A DNA stretch of 34,001 bases from an uncultured Azospirillum sp. (GTDB taxonomy: Bacteria; Pseudomonadota; Alphaproteobacteria; RF32; CAG-239). The DNA is taken from positions 1 through 34,001 of the forward strand of contig UQCS01000016.1 in assembly GCA_900539605.1 (NCBI GenBank), written 5' to 3'. A program made the translations under genes and the position numbers. A model generated the notes under the pieces. The model saw nothing but the letters and a program-made list of their open reading frames with translations. It searched no databases and was not told the DNA's origin. Shown here piece after piece: positions 6,974 through 14,475 of this stretch (its first letter is position 1; each line of letters begins with the position of its first letter).

Positions 6974-7070
6974 GATTATAAACCGGGGCGGGTCTGTTTG
7001 AAAAACATGAGTAATACAGAGCCGTGAAAAGAAGACCCGGAGAGGTTTAACCAGTATAAGGAGAGACAAA

Positions 7071-7697
7071 ATGTTGAAGAAGTCAGTTCGTCGGGGTGCC
7101 GCCGCTTTGACCGCGGCTTTAATAGTGGCAGGGTTAAGTTTTTCTGCCGAAGCCGGACAAACCGGCAATCCAAATCCCGGCACGGCAGCGGACAATTCCG
7201 AAATCGGTATATTGAAACAACGGTTGGATGCTCAGGAACGCATGATTAACAATCTGCTGAGGCAGAGTGATCCGTTTTTTGCAGCTCCGGGCGGCACGGC
7301 AGATTTTTGGATGCCGGTTCCGGGTTTGCGAATGGATTTTGGCGGTTTTCCGGTTCCGGTAAAATCAGATGTTTTCGGGCGAATGAATGTCTCCGATCAA
7401 AAAGATAAAATTGAAGTGTCGGTCGAAATGCCGGGGATGGAAAAAGGCGACATCAATATTGAAGTCAAAAATGATGTTTTAACCATTTCCGGAGAGAAAA
7501 AACAGGCTCAGGAGGTTAAAGAAGGAGATTATTATATGCAGGAACGTCAGTTCGGCACCTTTAAGCGCGCGATTCAGTTGCCGCCGGATGCGGATGTGGA
7601 TAAGATTTCCAGCAGTCTCAACAACGGCGTCTTGACAATTCTGATCCCCAAAGAGGCAGCAAAATCCCAACAAGTTAAGAAAATTCCGGTAAAGTAG
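7071..7697 (+). CDS. Small heat-shock protein (Hsp20) with signal peptide
   Basis: 208 residues. Residues 1-28 are a typical Sec signal peptide (basic start, hydrophobic core, cleavage likely after SAEA). A predicted helical segment with heptad-like spacing follows (ILKQRLDAQERMINNLLRQ, about 47-65). Residues about 100-200 are an alpha-crystallin domain: VEMPGMEKGDINIEVKND, VLTISGEKK, FKRAIQLPPDADVDKI and the closing LNNGVLTILIPK are the family landmarks. Hsp20 proteins are ATP-independent holdases, normally cytoplasmic; this one should act in the periplasm. GGAGAG precedes the ATG, and a terminator follows, so it is transcribed alone. Confidence 0.93.
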   Translation: MLKKSVRRGAAALTAALIVAGLSFSAEAGQTGNPNPGTAADNSEIGILKQRLDAQERMINNLLRQSDPFFAAPGGTADFWMPVPGLRMDFGGFPVPVKSDVFGRMNVSDQKDKIEVSVEMPGMEKGDINIEVKNDVLTISGEKKQAQEVKEGDYYMQERQFGTFKRAIQLPPDADVDKISSSLNNGVLTILIPKEAAKSQQVKKIPVK

Positions 7698-7712
7698 GAA
7701 AGCCGACAATCG

Positions 7713-7741
7713 AAAACCGGTGCCGCGGGCGCCGGTTTTTG
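7713..7741 (+). terminator. Rho-independent terminator after hsp20
   Basis: AAACCGG and CCGGTTT arms, extended by GCC/GGC with a GCG loop, followed by five T. Confidence 0.88.
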
Positions 7742-7793
7742 TGTGTTTAAAAACATGTTTTTTCGCTGTTTGGATTTTTTTTTATAAAAACTC

Positions 7794-7824
7794 TTGACTT
7801 CGAGTAAACTCTAAATCTTATGAT
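7794..7824 (+). promoter_or_regulatory. MerR-family-type promoter with dyad operator
   Basis: TTGACT (7794-7799) and TATGAT (7819-7824) are separated by 19 bases, two more than normal. The spacer is filled by the imperfect dyad TTcGAGT-AA-ACTCtAA (7799-7814). An over-long 19-base spacer bearing a dyad is the hallmark of promoters controlled by MerR-family regulators, which untwist the DNA to bring the boxes into register; the half-site GAGT/ACTC resembles that of the aldehyde/electrophile-responsive subgroup (AdhR/NmlR type). The regulator gene is not in the window. Confidence 0.7.
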
Positions 7825-7866
7825 GCAGTTCAAGAAGATTCGTTCTTAACCAATAAGGAGATAAAA

Positions 7867-9615
7867 ATGACCTGTTTAGATAAAATCAATTCTCCGGCCG
7901 ATCTCAAAAAGCTGGATATGGAAGAACTGGAAATTTTGGCCGGTGACGTGCGTGCCGCTGTTTTGAATCGCGACAGCAAAATCGGCGGCCATGTCGGCCC
8001 TAACCTGGGAATTGTCGAAACCGCAATTGCGCTTCATTACGTGTTTGATTCTCCGGTTGACAAAATTGTTTATGATGTTTCTCATCAATGTTATCCGCAT
8101 AAAATCTTAACCGGTCGTAAAAACGGATTTTTGAACGATGAGGAAATGAACAATATTTCCGGTTACACCAGTCCGGCCGAGAGTGAACATGACTTTTTTG
8201 TCATCGGCCATACCTCAACTTCGGTTAGCCTGGCCTGCGGGCTGGCAAAAGCACGGGACCTGCAGGGCGAAAAGCATAATGTGATTGCGGTGATCGGCGA
8301 CGGTTCTCTCTCCGGCGGCGAAGCTCTGGAGGGTTTGAGCAATGCGGCGGTTTTGGACAGCAATATCATTATTATCGTCAATGACAATGAAATGTCGATT
8401 GCCGAAAACCACGGCGGTTTGTACAATAATTTGCGTCTGTTACGTGAAACCGGCGGCAAAGCGGAATGCAATATGTTCAAAGCGTTGGGATTTAATTATC
8501 ATTATGTCGAAGACGGTAATGCTCTGCCGCAAATGATTGAGGTGTTAAACAAGGTTAAGGACACTGCCTGTCCGACCGTGATTCATATCCACACTCTAAA
8601 GGGAAAAGGATATTCTTTCGCCGAAAAGGACAAAGAAAAATGGCATTGGAATCTGCCGTTTGATCTTGCCAGCGGTGAGATAACCGTAGATGTCGGCGGC
8701 GAAAACTATAATGACATTACTTTTGATTTTATGAAAAAGAAAATCGACGCCGATAAAAAGGTGGTGTTGGTTAATGCCGGCACGCCGGGCGCTTTCGGGC
8801 TCACAGCCGAAAGAAGGGCGTTGTTGGGACAGAACTATGTTGACGTCGGCATTGCCGAAGAACACGCGGTGGCGATGTCATCGGCGCTGGCCAAAGGCGG
8901 CTGCAAGCCGGTCTATATGGTATGGAGTTCGTTTATTCAGAGAACATATGATCAGCTTTCGCAGGATTTGGCAATTAACCGCAACCCGGCGGTGATTCTG
9001 GTTTCGGGCGCCGGCATTTCCGGCGGTGACGTAACTCATCTGGGATGTTTTGACATCCCCCTGATTTCCAATATTCCGAATATTGTTTATCTGGCACCGG
9101 CTAGCAAAGAAGAATATCTGGCGATGTTGGCGTGGGGAATTGAACAAACGGAACATCCGGTCGTTATCCGTGTACCTTCGGCGGTTGTTTGCGCCGGAAA
9201 AGAGGCGGAGAACGATTATGGACAGTTGAATCGTTATCAGGTGGTTAAATCGGGTTCCAAAGTTGCCGTTTTTGGGGTAGGGAGTTTTCTGTCGCTGGGC
9301 GCCCGTGTGGTTGATGAGTTGAAAAAGCACGACATCGATGCCACTCTGATCAATCCGCGTTTTGTCAGCGGGCTGGATGCAGACTTGTTGATGCGGTTAA
9401 AAAACGATCATCGGTTGGCAGTAACACTGGAAGACGGCGTTGTTGCCGGCGGTTTCGGTGAAAAGATTGCCCGTTTTTACAGTGCAGATGCGATGAAAGT
9501 TCTTAATTTCGGCGCCGATAAAGAATTTACCGACCGGGTGCCGCTTGAGGTCCTGTACCGCCGTTATCATCTGATGCCGGAACAGATTGTTGCTGATATT
9601 TTGCATGCTCTGTAA
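7867..9615 (+). CDS. DXS-like thiamine-diphosphate enzyme (1-deoxy-D-xylulose-5-phosphate synthase family)
   Basis: 582 residues. DXS condenses pyruvate and glyceraldehyde 3-phosphate into 1-deoxyxylulose 5-phosphate, first step of the MEP isoprenoid pathway and a source for thiamine and pyridoxal. Seen: GGHVGPNLGIVE (H42 region), YDVSHQCYPHKILTGR (70-84), GHTSTSVSLACG (114-125), TPP-binding GDGSLSGGEALEGLSNA ... NDN (144-174), catalytic Glu in VGIAEEHAV (E331), and the C-terminal transketolase domain. It is some 40-50 residues shorter than standard proteobacterial DXS, and several signature positions differ (YDVSHQC where DXS has WDVGHQA), resembling the short variant known from gut Firmicutes and Bacteroidota. 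AAGGAG lies seven bases before ATG. With the MerR-type promoter this suggests an acquired, inducible paralogue rather than the housekeeping enzyme; a related TPP reaction is possible. Confidence 0.8.
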   Translation: MTCLDKINSPADLKKLDMEELEILAGDVRAAVLNRDSKIGGHVGPNLGIVETAIALHYVFDSPVDKIVYDVSHQCYPHKILTGRKNGFLNDEEMNNISGYTSPAESEHDFFVIGHTSTSVSLACGLAKARDLQGEKHNVIAVIGDGSLSGGEALEGLSNAAVLDSNIIIIVNDNEMSIAENHGGLYNNLRLLRETGGKAECNMFKALGFNYHYVEDGNALPQMIEVLNKVKDTACPTVIHIHTLKGKGYSFAEKDKEKWHWNLPFDLASGEITVDVGGENYNDITFDFMKKKIDADKKVVLVNAGTPGAFGLTAERRALLGQNYVDVGIAEEHAVAMSSALAKGGCKPVYMVWSSFIQRTYDQLSQDLAINRNPAVILVSGAGISGGDVTHLGCFDIPLISNIPNIVYLAPASKEEYLAMLAWGIEQTEHPVVIRVPSAVVCAGKEAENDYGQLNRYQVVKSGSKVAVFGVGSFLSLGARVVDELKKHDIDATLINPRFVSGLDADLLMRLKNDHRLAVTLEDGVVAGGFGEKIARFYSADAMKVLNFGADKEFTDRVPLEVLYRRYHLMPEQIVADILHAL

Positions 9616-9635
9616 GTTTGTCGATACGGTCTTTG

Positions 9636-9662
9636 AAGCCCCTTCGTTATGAGGGGGCTTTT
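9636..9662 (+). terminator. Rho-independent terminator after the DXS-like gene
   Basis: AAGCCCC (9636-9642) pairs with GGGGCTT (9654-9660), and T residues follow. Confidence 0.8.
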
Positions 9663-9774
9663 GAGTTTTTGCAACAAAGGTTTGCCGTTTTGTAATATTT
9701 TATAATTTTTGTTGATTTGCTATCGACAGGACACTGCGGCATACTGAAGTTTGACAACAAAAGGAGACTTAGTG

Positions 9775-10335
9775 ATGAAACACGGAAAGAACTTTACCCT
9801 CGGCGAATATGTAATTATCAAAAAACCGGAGTTGGTTGAAGTAGGGGACAATGTGCGGATTGCCGATTTTTGTCGTATTTCGTCGGCTTGCAAGATCGGT
9901 TCCGACTGTGAGATTGCGCCCGGTACGTATATTGCTGGCGGCGACGGTAAATATACTTTTGAAATGGGCAGTTTTTCCAGTTTGGCCGCCGGGGTGAAGG
10001 TGTGGCTTTCAAGCAATGACTATGTCAACGAGTTGGTCACGCATTCGGTTCCGGAAGTGAAGGAAATTCAGGGTAATGTCCGGTTGGGAAAATTTACCGG
10101 CGTCGGTACCAACTCGGTGATTATGCCGGGTAATGATATTCCGGAAGGGGTAACGATCGGTGCCTTGAGCTTTGTTCCGTCCGGTTATAAATTTGAACCG
10201 TGGACCGTTTATGCGGGGCGACCGATCCGCGCGATTAAAAAACGCAACCGGGCCAACATTATGCGTACTCTGATGAAAATCGGCTATATTGATGAGGACG
10301 CCGCGGAATTACCCGATGAGTTGTGTGCCGAATAG
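9775..10335 (+). CDS. Left-handed beta-helix (hexapeptide) acyltransferase
   Basis: 186 residues of hexapeptide-repeat sequence ([LIV]GxxxX turns), for instance VGDNVRIADFCRISSACKIG, then VRLGKFTGVGTNSVIMPG and IPEGVTIGALSFVPSG, ending with VYAGRPIRAIKKR, the usual cap of LbH acetyltransferases and relatives of the WbbJ/galactoside acetyltransferase group. Such enzymes acetylate or acylate sugars using acyl-CoA, often in surface-glycan synthesis. The start at 9775 is chosen because AAGGAG lies eight bases upstream; an in-frame TTG at 9751 lies upstream of that site. It is separated from the previous gene by a terminator and converges with the TPR gene. Confidence 0.88.
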   Translation: MKHGKNFTLGEYVIIKKPELVEVGDNVRIADFCRISSACKIGSDCEIAPGTYIAGGDGKYTFEMGSFSSLAAGVKVWLSSNDYVNELVTHSVPEVKEIQGNVRLGKFTGVGTNSVIMPGNDIPEGVTIGALSFVPSGYKFEPWTVYAGRPIRAIKKRNRANIMRTLMKIGYIDEDAAELPDELCAE

Positions 10336-10355
10336 GCCGATAATCGGAAATCAAA

Positions 10356-11747
10356 TTACAGCCGGATCGGATTTTGGTCGCCAGGGTCGGTTTCGGCCGT
10401 AATTTGCCGGGTTTTGGCAATGCCGGTTCGGGCTTGGCGTGCCGCCGTTTCATGTTTAAGCGTTTCAAAAATATAAAGGGCATCATGGTAACACGCCAGC
10501 GCCTCCTGCAATGCTTCGCGGTTGGCCGTGGTTTTGCCTTCAAGATAATAAACTTCGGCTATTTTCTCCTGAATTTGCGCCCATAGCAACGGCTGACGGT
10601 TCTCGGTGATGATTTTTTGCTGGTTGCGATAGGCATTGACGGCCAGCCGACAGATATCCGCGCTCTTGGTCAGATGGGCGAGGTTATGAAGAAGGTAACC
10701 GAGGTTGCCCTGAATATAACTCCAAAAACGTGGGAATTGCGCCTGAGTGAATATCCGTTCACTTTCGCGAAGCTGGTAAACCGAATCGCGCAGAGCCTGC
10801 AGGTCTTCGGTTTGTTTCCAGTAATTGTAGTAAAGGCCGGAAAGCTTGTAACAAATGTAACCGTAGTCGTAGGGATAGGTATATTTGCCGAAATATTTTT
10901 GTGCCTGATGATAATGGCTGATGGCAGCTCGAAAATAAGTCCCGGGATGACGGGCCATATAAACCGACGCACAGTCGTTGAGTTGTCCGAGATGAAGATA
11001 AATGCAGCCGAGGTGAGTGGGTTGCAAAATTTGTTTTTGATATTTGAGGGCGGTTTCAAATAAATTGCCGATGGTTCTGAAGTCGTCAACACTGCGGTTG
11101 TCGGCGGCGGCGCTCATATAGATCAGACCGAGTTGGTTGAGCAGGTAAGGCATATAGTCAAGGCCGAGCGGTTTGACCGAATCGATTTGCGAAATGCGGC
11201 GGATGATTTTTTTGAGGAGATATTTTTTGTAGATTTTAGACTCGGCGTCGGCGCGGTTGACGGCGCTGACAATCGTTCCGATCAGCAAATCGAGCAGGGC
11301 GGAAGGGAAACTTTGTTCGTCGTTAAACGAATCGGCCGGCACATACATACTGTCAAGCAGGCAGATAAAAGACTGCTCGTCGTTTTCGTACTGGCGCGGG
11401 GTTTGGAAGTTGAGCCGGATGCGCCCGGTTTCGCGATAGCCCCAAATCAGAACATCGGCCCCGGTATGTTCAAGCAGGTTTTGTCCTTTGTCGATCAAGT
11501 CGAAAAAATTACGGCTTTCAAAATTGAGAAACGATTGGTCAAAATCGGGGACCAGGCATGAGACGTCAAGACCTTCGCATTGTTGCAGCAGGCGATTCAG
11601 CATACTGCCATTGCTGTTGCTGACATGATCGCAGAATTCGACGACCGTCACCTTAAACCTGATATCCGAATCAGCGGCTTCGGCACCGCTGCCGGAACCG
11701 TAAACCGGCGGTTTGGCAAAAATGTGATGCAGCAGCCTTCGAAACAT
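10356..11747 (-). CDS. TPR-repeat protein of unknown function
   Basis: 463 residues. From about residue 195 to 440 the sequence is a series of paired helices with tetratricopeptide spacing (YLLNQLGLIYMSAA, LGCIYLHLGQLND, YGYICYKLSGLYYNYW, YIQGNLGYLLHNLA, QIQEKIAEVYYLEG, EALACYHDALYIFE), so it is a protein-binding scaffold. Residues about 30-125 are a globular alpha/beta segment ending in GADVLIWGYRETGRIRLNF, reminiscent of domains that precede TPRs in some signalling ATPases and TolB-like proteins (weak resemblance). No signal peptide or membrane helix. Its ATG overlaps the stop of the upstream membrane protein by one base (TAATG), so the two are translationally coupled and probably work together. 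Confidence 0.75.
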   Translation of the reverse strand: MFRRLLHHIFAKPPVYGSGSGAEAADSDIRFKVTVVEFCDHVSNSNGSMLNRLLQQCEGLDVSCLVPDFDQSFLNFESRNFFDLIDKGQNLLEHTGADVLIWGYRETGRIRLNFQTPRQYENDEQSFICLLDSMYVPADSFNDEQSFPSALLDLLIGTIVSAVNRADAESKIYKKYLLKKIIRRISQIDSVKPLGLDYMPYLLNQLGLIYMSAAADNRSVDDFRTIGNLFETALKYQKQILQPTHLGCIYLHLGQLNDCASVYMARHPGTYFRAAISHYHQAQKYFGKYTYPYDYGYICYKLSGLYYNYWKQTEDLQALRDSVYQLRESERIFTQAQFPRFWSYIQGNLGYLLHNLAHLTKSADICRLAVNAYRNQQKIITENRQPLLWAQIQEKIAEVYYLEGKTTANREALQEALACYHDALYIFETLKHETAARQARTGIAKTRQITAETDPGDQNPIRL

Positions 11748-12829
11748 TAAAATTGATCGTCCTTTTTGACATAGTTCTTAAATTCGTTGACCCGATCTTG
11801 CAATTCTTCCAGCACCTGAGCGTTAATGTCCTTAAGACTTTGCATCGGTGCCGGGACGTTGCGGAAACGATAAATCAGCCACAGAGCGATCAGGGAAGAA
11901 ACCAACAGCAGCGACCATGGTGTCGGCGAATAGGCCTGAAAACATCCGAAAAACAACATCAACAGCTGAATTCTCATGCTGAAGGATGTCGCCTGAGCCG
12001 GATTCATTCCTTCGGCGACCGCCTGCTGAAAAGAGGTGTCGGCATAAAGATCGTCGTAACGGGGCAAAAAAGTCAGTTTGAGAATCAGGGCCCATGCAAA
12101 ATCAATCAGGAAAAACAGGGAAAGAATGATACAGCACGAAGCGGCGCCTTCTCCGGCCATCGGTACCATTAAGGCAAACAAAACCAAACCGCAAGCGGTG
12201 GCGTCATAACGTGAAATTTTGATTCGCGACGGATGCCACGAAAATGCCAGCAACGCTGCAAATGCGCCGGTATACATCCATCCGAAGATTCCGAGCAGAA
12301 ACGGCGCTGCGTTAAGAGTTCCGAGGATGCCGATACCAACCGAGACAGTCAGCGATTGTGAGGCCAACATACCGTCACCGCTGTTGGCATAACGGTAGAT
12401 GCCGGCAAACAGCAATCCTGTTGCCGCAACGATTATCCGGTTGACCCAAGGTTCCAGCGAGGGGATAAAACGGAGAGCGGAGTCGGGAATAACCGCTGCC
12501 GATAAAGTGACGGCAACGGTCAGAATCAGCGGAAACCAACGTTCCAGCCGCGGGTACACGCCGGCCGTGCTGATCAGAAGTGCTCCTGCAAAGGGAATGA
12601 TTATCTGCCAAGGGTTAAAAGACCCGATAAAATCGTTGCCGTTATAGAGGAAGAAATAAGTCAGCAGCAGCAACGGCAGCAAAACGGCAAACAGCGGCAA
12701 AAAAGCGGTGTTGGTTAAGCTTGCCTTGCGGTTAAAATTGCTTTTGCGGGCCATAGCGCTGTAGCAGACGGCCGGTACGACAAAACTTAGAAAGGCCAGT
12801 CCCAGAGTAATCAGAAAATTCATGTTCAT
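11747..12829 (-). CDS. Polytopic inner-membrane protein of unknown function
   Basis: 360 residues with about nine or ten hydrophobic segments spread from residue 4 to 320, then a soluble, helical, charged tail (DINAQVLEELQDRVNEFKNYVKK) that could form a coiled coil. I recognise no family motif. It sits 54 bases downstream of rsmB on the same strand, and its stop overlaps the start of the TPR gene. A possible own promoter (TTGAAG, 16 bases, TTATAA) lies at 12860-12887 on the minus strand. The pairing suggests a membrane protein with a cytoplasmic TPR partner docking on its C-terminal tail (inference). Confidence 0.7.
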   Translation of the reverse strand: MNMNFLITLGLAFLSFVVPAVCYSAMARKSNFNRKASLTNTAFLPLFAVLLPLLLLTYFFLYNGNDFIGSFNPWQIIIPFAGALLISTAGVYPRLERWFPLILTVAVTLSAAVIPDSALRFIPSLEPWVNRIIVAATGLLFAGIYRYANSGDGMLASQSLTVSVGIGILGTLNAAPFLLGIFGWMYTGAFAALLAFSWHPSRIKISRYDATACGLVLFALMVPMAGEGAASCCIILSLFFLIDFAWALILKLTFLPRYDDLYADTSFQQAVAEGMNPAQATSFSMRIQLLMLFFGCFQAYSPTPWSLLLVSSLIALWLIYRFRNVPAPMQSLKDINAQVLEELQDRVNEFKNYVKKDDQF

Positions 12830-12883
12830 TGCGGTGTTCCCTATTTATTTATCAAACAGTTATAATATGATTATCCGATTTCT

Positions 12884-14173
12884 TCAACATTTATATGATG
12901 ACGATTTTTGCAGCCGGGCGATAAAAAAGCCGTCAATGCCGCCCAGCAGATCGGGCAGACAGCGAATATAACCTTCGGGCGTAATGAGCTTTTCAAAACC
13001 GGGCATGCCGTAAGGATTGATCTCTTCGGCGCTGATTTCGGAGATCGTAAATTCGGGGTGCGAATCGAGAAAGCGGCCGATTTGCTGTTCGCCTTCGGCT
13101 TTGCTGAGCGAGCACACCGCGTAGAGCAAAAGGCCGCCTTCGGCGACAGCCGGTGCAGCAGCTTCGAGCATTTGACGTTGGACTTCGCTGTTTTTGACAA
13201 CGTCGGCGCGGGTACGGGTGTGCACGATTTCGGGATGCCGGCGCAACGTACCGGTGGCCGAACAAGGCGCATCAAGCAGAACAATTGGGTATTGAGGTGC
13301 GTTTTTGAGGTATTCGAGCGCATCGGCACAAACGATGCGTGACGCCTGCAAGCCCAGTCGTTGAAGGTTTTCACGCATGGTGTCAAGGCGGGGGGCGGAA
13401 ATGTCAAGCGCTGTTACAACGGCACCTTTACTGATCAGTTGTGCGGTTTTGCCGCCCGGAGCGGCACAGACGTCCAGCACGGATTTGGCGCGTACGTTTC
13501 CGAGGGCGGTTACGGCGAGCGAAGAAGCCAAGTCCTGTACCCACCAGTGTCCCTCGGCATATCCCGGCAGTTCGCTGATATTGCCGGCGGAACGCAGACG
13601 GATGCTGCCGTTGCCCGCCAGTTGTCCGTTCAATATACGGCTCCAGCCTTCGGGATCTTCTTTTACGGTTATGTCAAGTGCCGGTTCTTCCTGAGCGGCC
13701 TGTTCAATAGCAGCAATTTTTGAGGCTGTATAGTCAGCGCGGAGAATTTCTCTAAAAGCAGTCGGAAAAAACGGCATCTGCATACGGGCGGCAATTTGTT
13801 CTTTGTCACGGCATATTTTATGCAAAATTGCATTGACAAATCCGCCGCAATAGCGGTTTCCGCGTTTTTTTGCCAGTTCGACATAACTGTTGACAGTGGC
13901 ATAATCCGGAGTGCGAAAATAGAGTATTTCCACCGCGCCGAGAATGATTGCCAGATGCGGGACATCGGGACGGGCGGGGATTTTTTTGGCAGCATAATTG
14001 CGAATGATGCTTTTGATGAACTCCTGACGGCGAAGGGCTGTGAGTACCAGACGTTTGATAAAAGCATTTTCCTGCGGCGACAATTCTGTCAGTTCCTGAT
14101 CAGAAACACTGCCGGCATATGCCGAATCGAGAGCTTTTTGGTAAATGTTTAAGGCGATGCTACGGATATCCAC
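12884..14173 (-). CDS. rsmB: 16S rRNA (cytosine-967-C5)-methyltransferase RsmB
   Basis: 429 residues, full length. Residues about 1-130 are the NusB-like RNA-binding domain (QENAFIKRLVLTALRRQEFI). Residues 200-429 are the Rossmann methyltransferase of the NOL1/NOP2/Sun family: SAM-binding VLDVCAAPGGKT (232-243), VVTALDIS (252-259), DAPCSATG with catalytic-region C304, and YAVCSL with C354. Two cysteines are characteristic of RNA m5C enzymes. The start codon is GTG, supported by AAAGGA nine bases upstream; no nearer ATG fits the family N-terminus. It heads a minus-strand run with the membrane/TPR pair. Confidence 0.94.
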   Translation of the reverse strand: MDIRSIALNIYQKALDSAYAGSVSDQELTELSPQENAFIKRLVLTALRRQEFIKSIIRNYAAKKIPARPDVPHLAIILGAVEILYFRTPDYATVNSYVELAKKRGNRYCGGFVNAILHKICRDKEQIAARMQMPFFPTAFREILRADYTASKIAAIEQAAQEEPALDITVKEDPEGWSRILNGQLAGNGSIRLRSAGNISELPGYAEGHWWVQDLASSLAVTALGNVRAKSVLDVCAAPGGKTAQLISKGAVVTALDISAPRLDTMRENLQRLGLQASRIVCADALEYLKNAPQYPIVLLDAPCSATGTLRRHPEIVHTRTRADVVKNSEVQRQMLEAAAPAVAEGGLLLYAVCSLSKAEGEQQIGRFLDSHPEFTISEISAEEINPYGMPGFEKLITPEGYIRCLPDLLGGIDGFFIARLQKSSSYKC

Positions 14174-14475
14174 GGGTAATGTCCTTTGCTGCTACGGTTA
14201 ACTGATTGGATAAACAGTTTAGAAAATTGTATCGGCAAATACAAGGGATAAAAACGATTTACACCGGTTTGTGTTTGCTGTATCAGGCAACTGCCGACGG
14301 AGATTTTTGTTTTTTTGCGACAACTTTGTTGTCTTTTTGCAAAATATATTATAGCCTAATGCGCAAACGAAAAGATAAAGCTCAATTTTTAGAATACGGA
14401 GACAATAAGTTGAAAGATGACTGCAGCGCCCGTCATAACGGCAAGCCTTTTGCCGAATGGCAGAAAGAATGGGAA
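14174..14475 (+). other. Leader region upstream of leuS
   Basis: About 300 bases between the divergent rsmB and leuS genes. It holds a strong intrinsic terminator (14319-14338) and AT-rich promoter-like sequence after it (TATTATAG near 14347). The leuS reading frame is open through this region, but translation from far upstream would have to cross the terminator. A TTG codon at 14410 with GGAG eight bases upstream is in frame with leuS and could add 22 residues. Confidence 0.5.
14319..14338 (+). terminator. Intrinsic terminator in the leuS leader
   Basis: GACAAC (14319-14324) pairs with GTTGTC (14328-14333) around TTT, followed by five T. There is no gene upstream on this strand, so it ends either a small RNA or a premature leuS transcript (attenuation). 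No T-box core was recognised. Confidence 0.7.

Noticed and set aside
6974..7070. ROSE-type RNA thermometer in the hsp20 leader
   Set aside because: No segment complementary to the Shine-Dalgarno region was found; only a distant GGGTCT/AGACCC pairing is visible.
14206..14475. Longer leuS start adding about 90 residues
   Set aside because: It would cross an intrinsic terminator, and LeuRS proteins begin at the MEERYNF segment.
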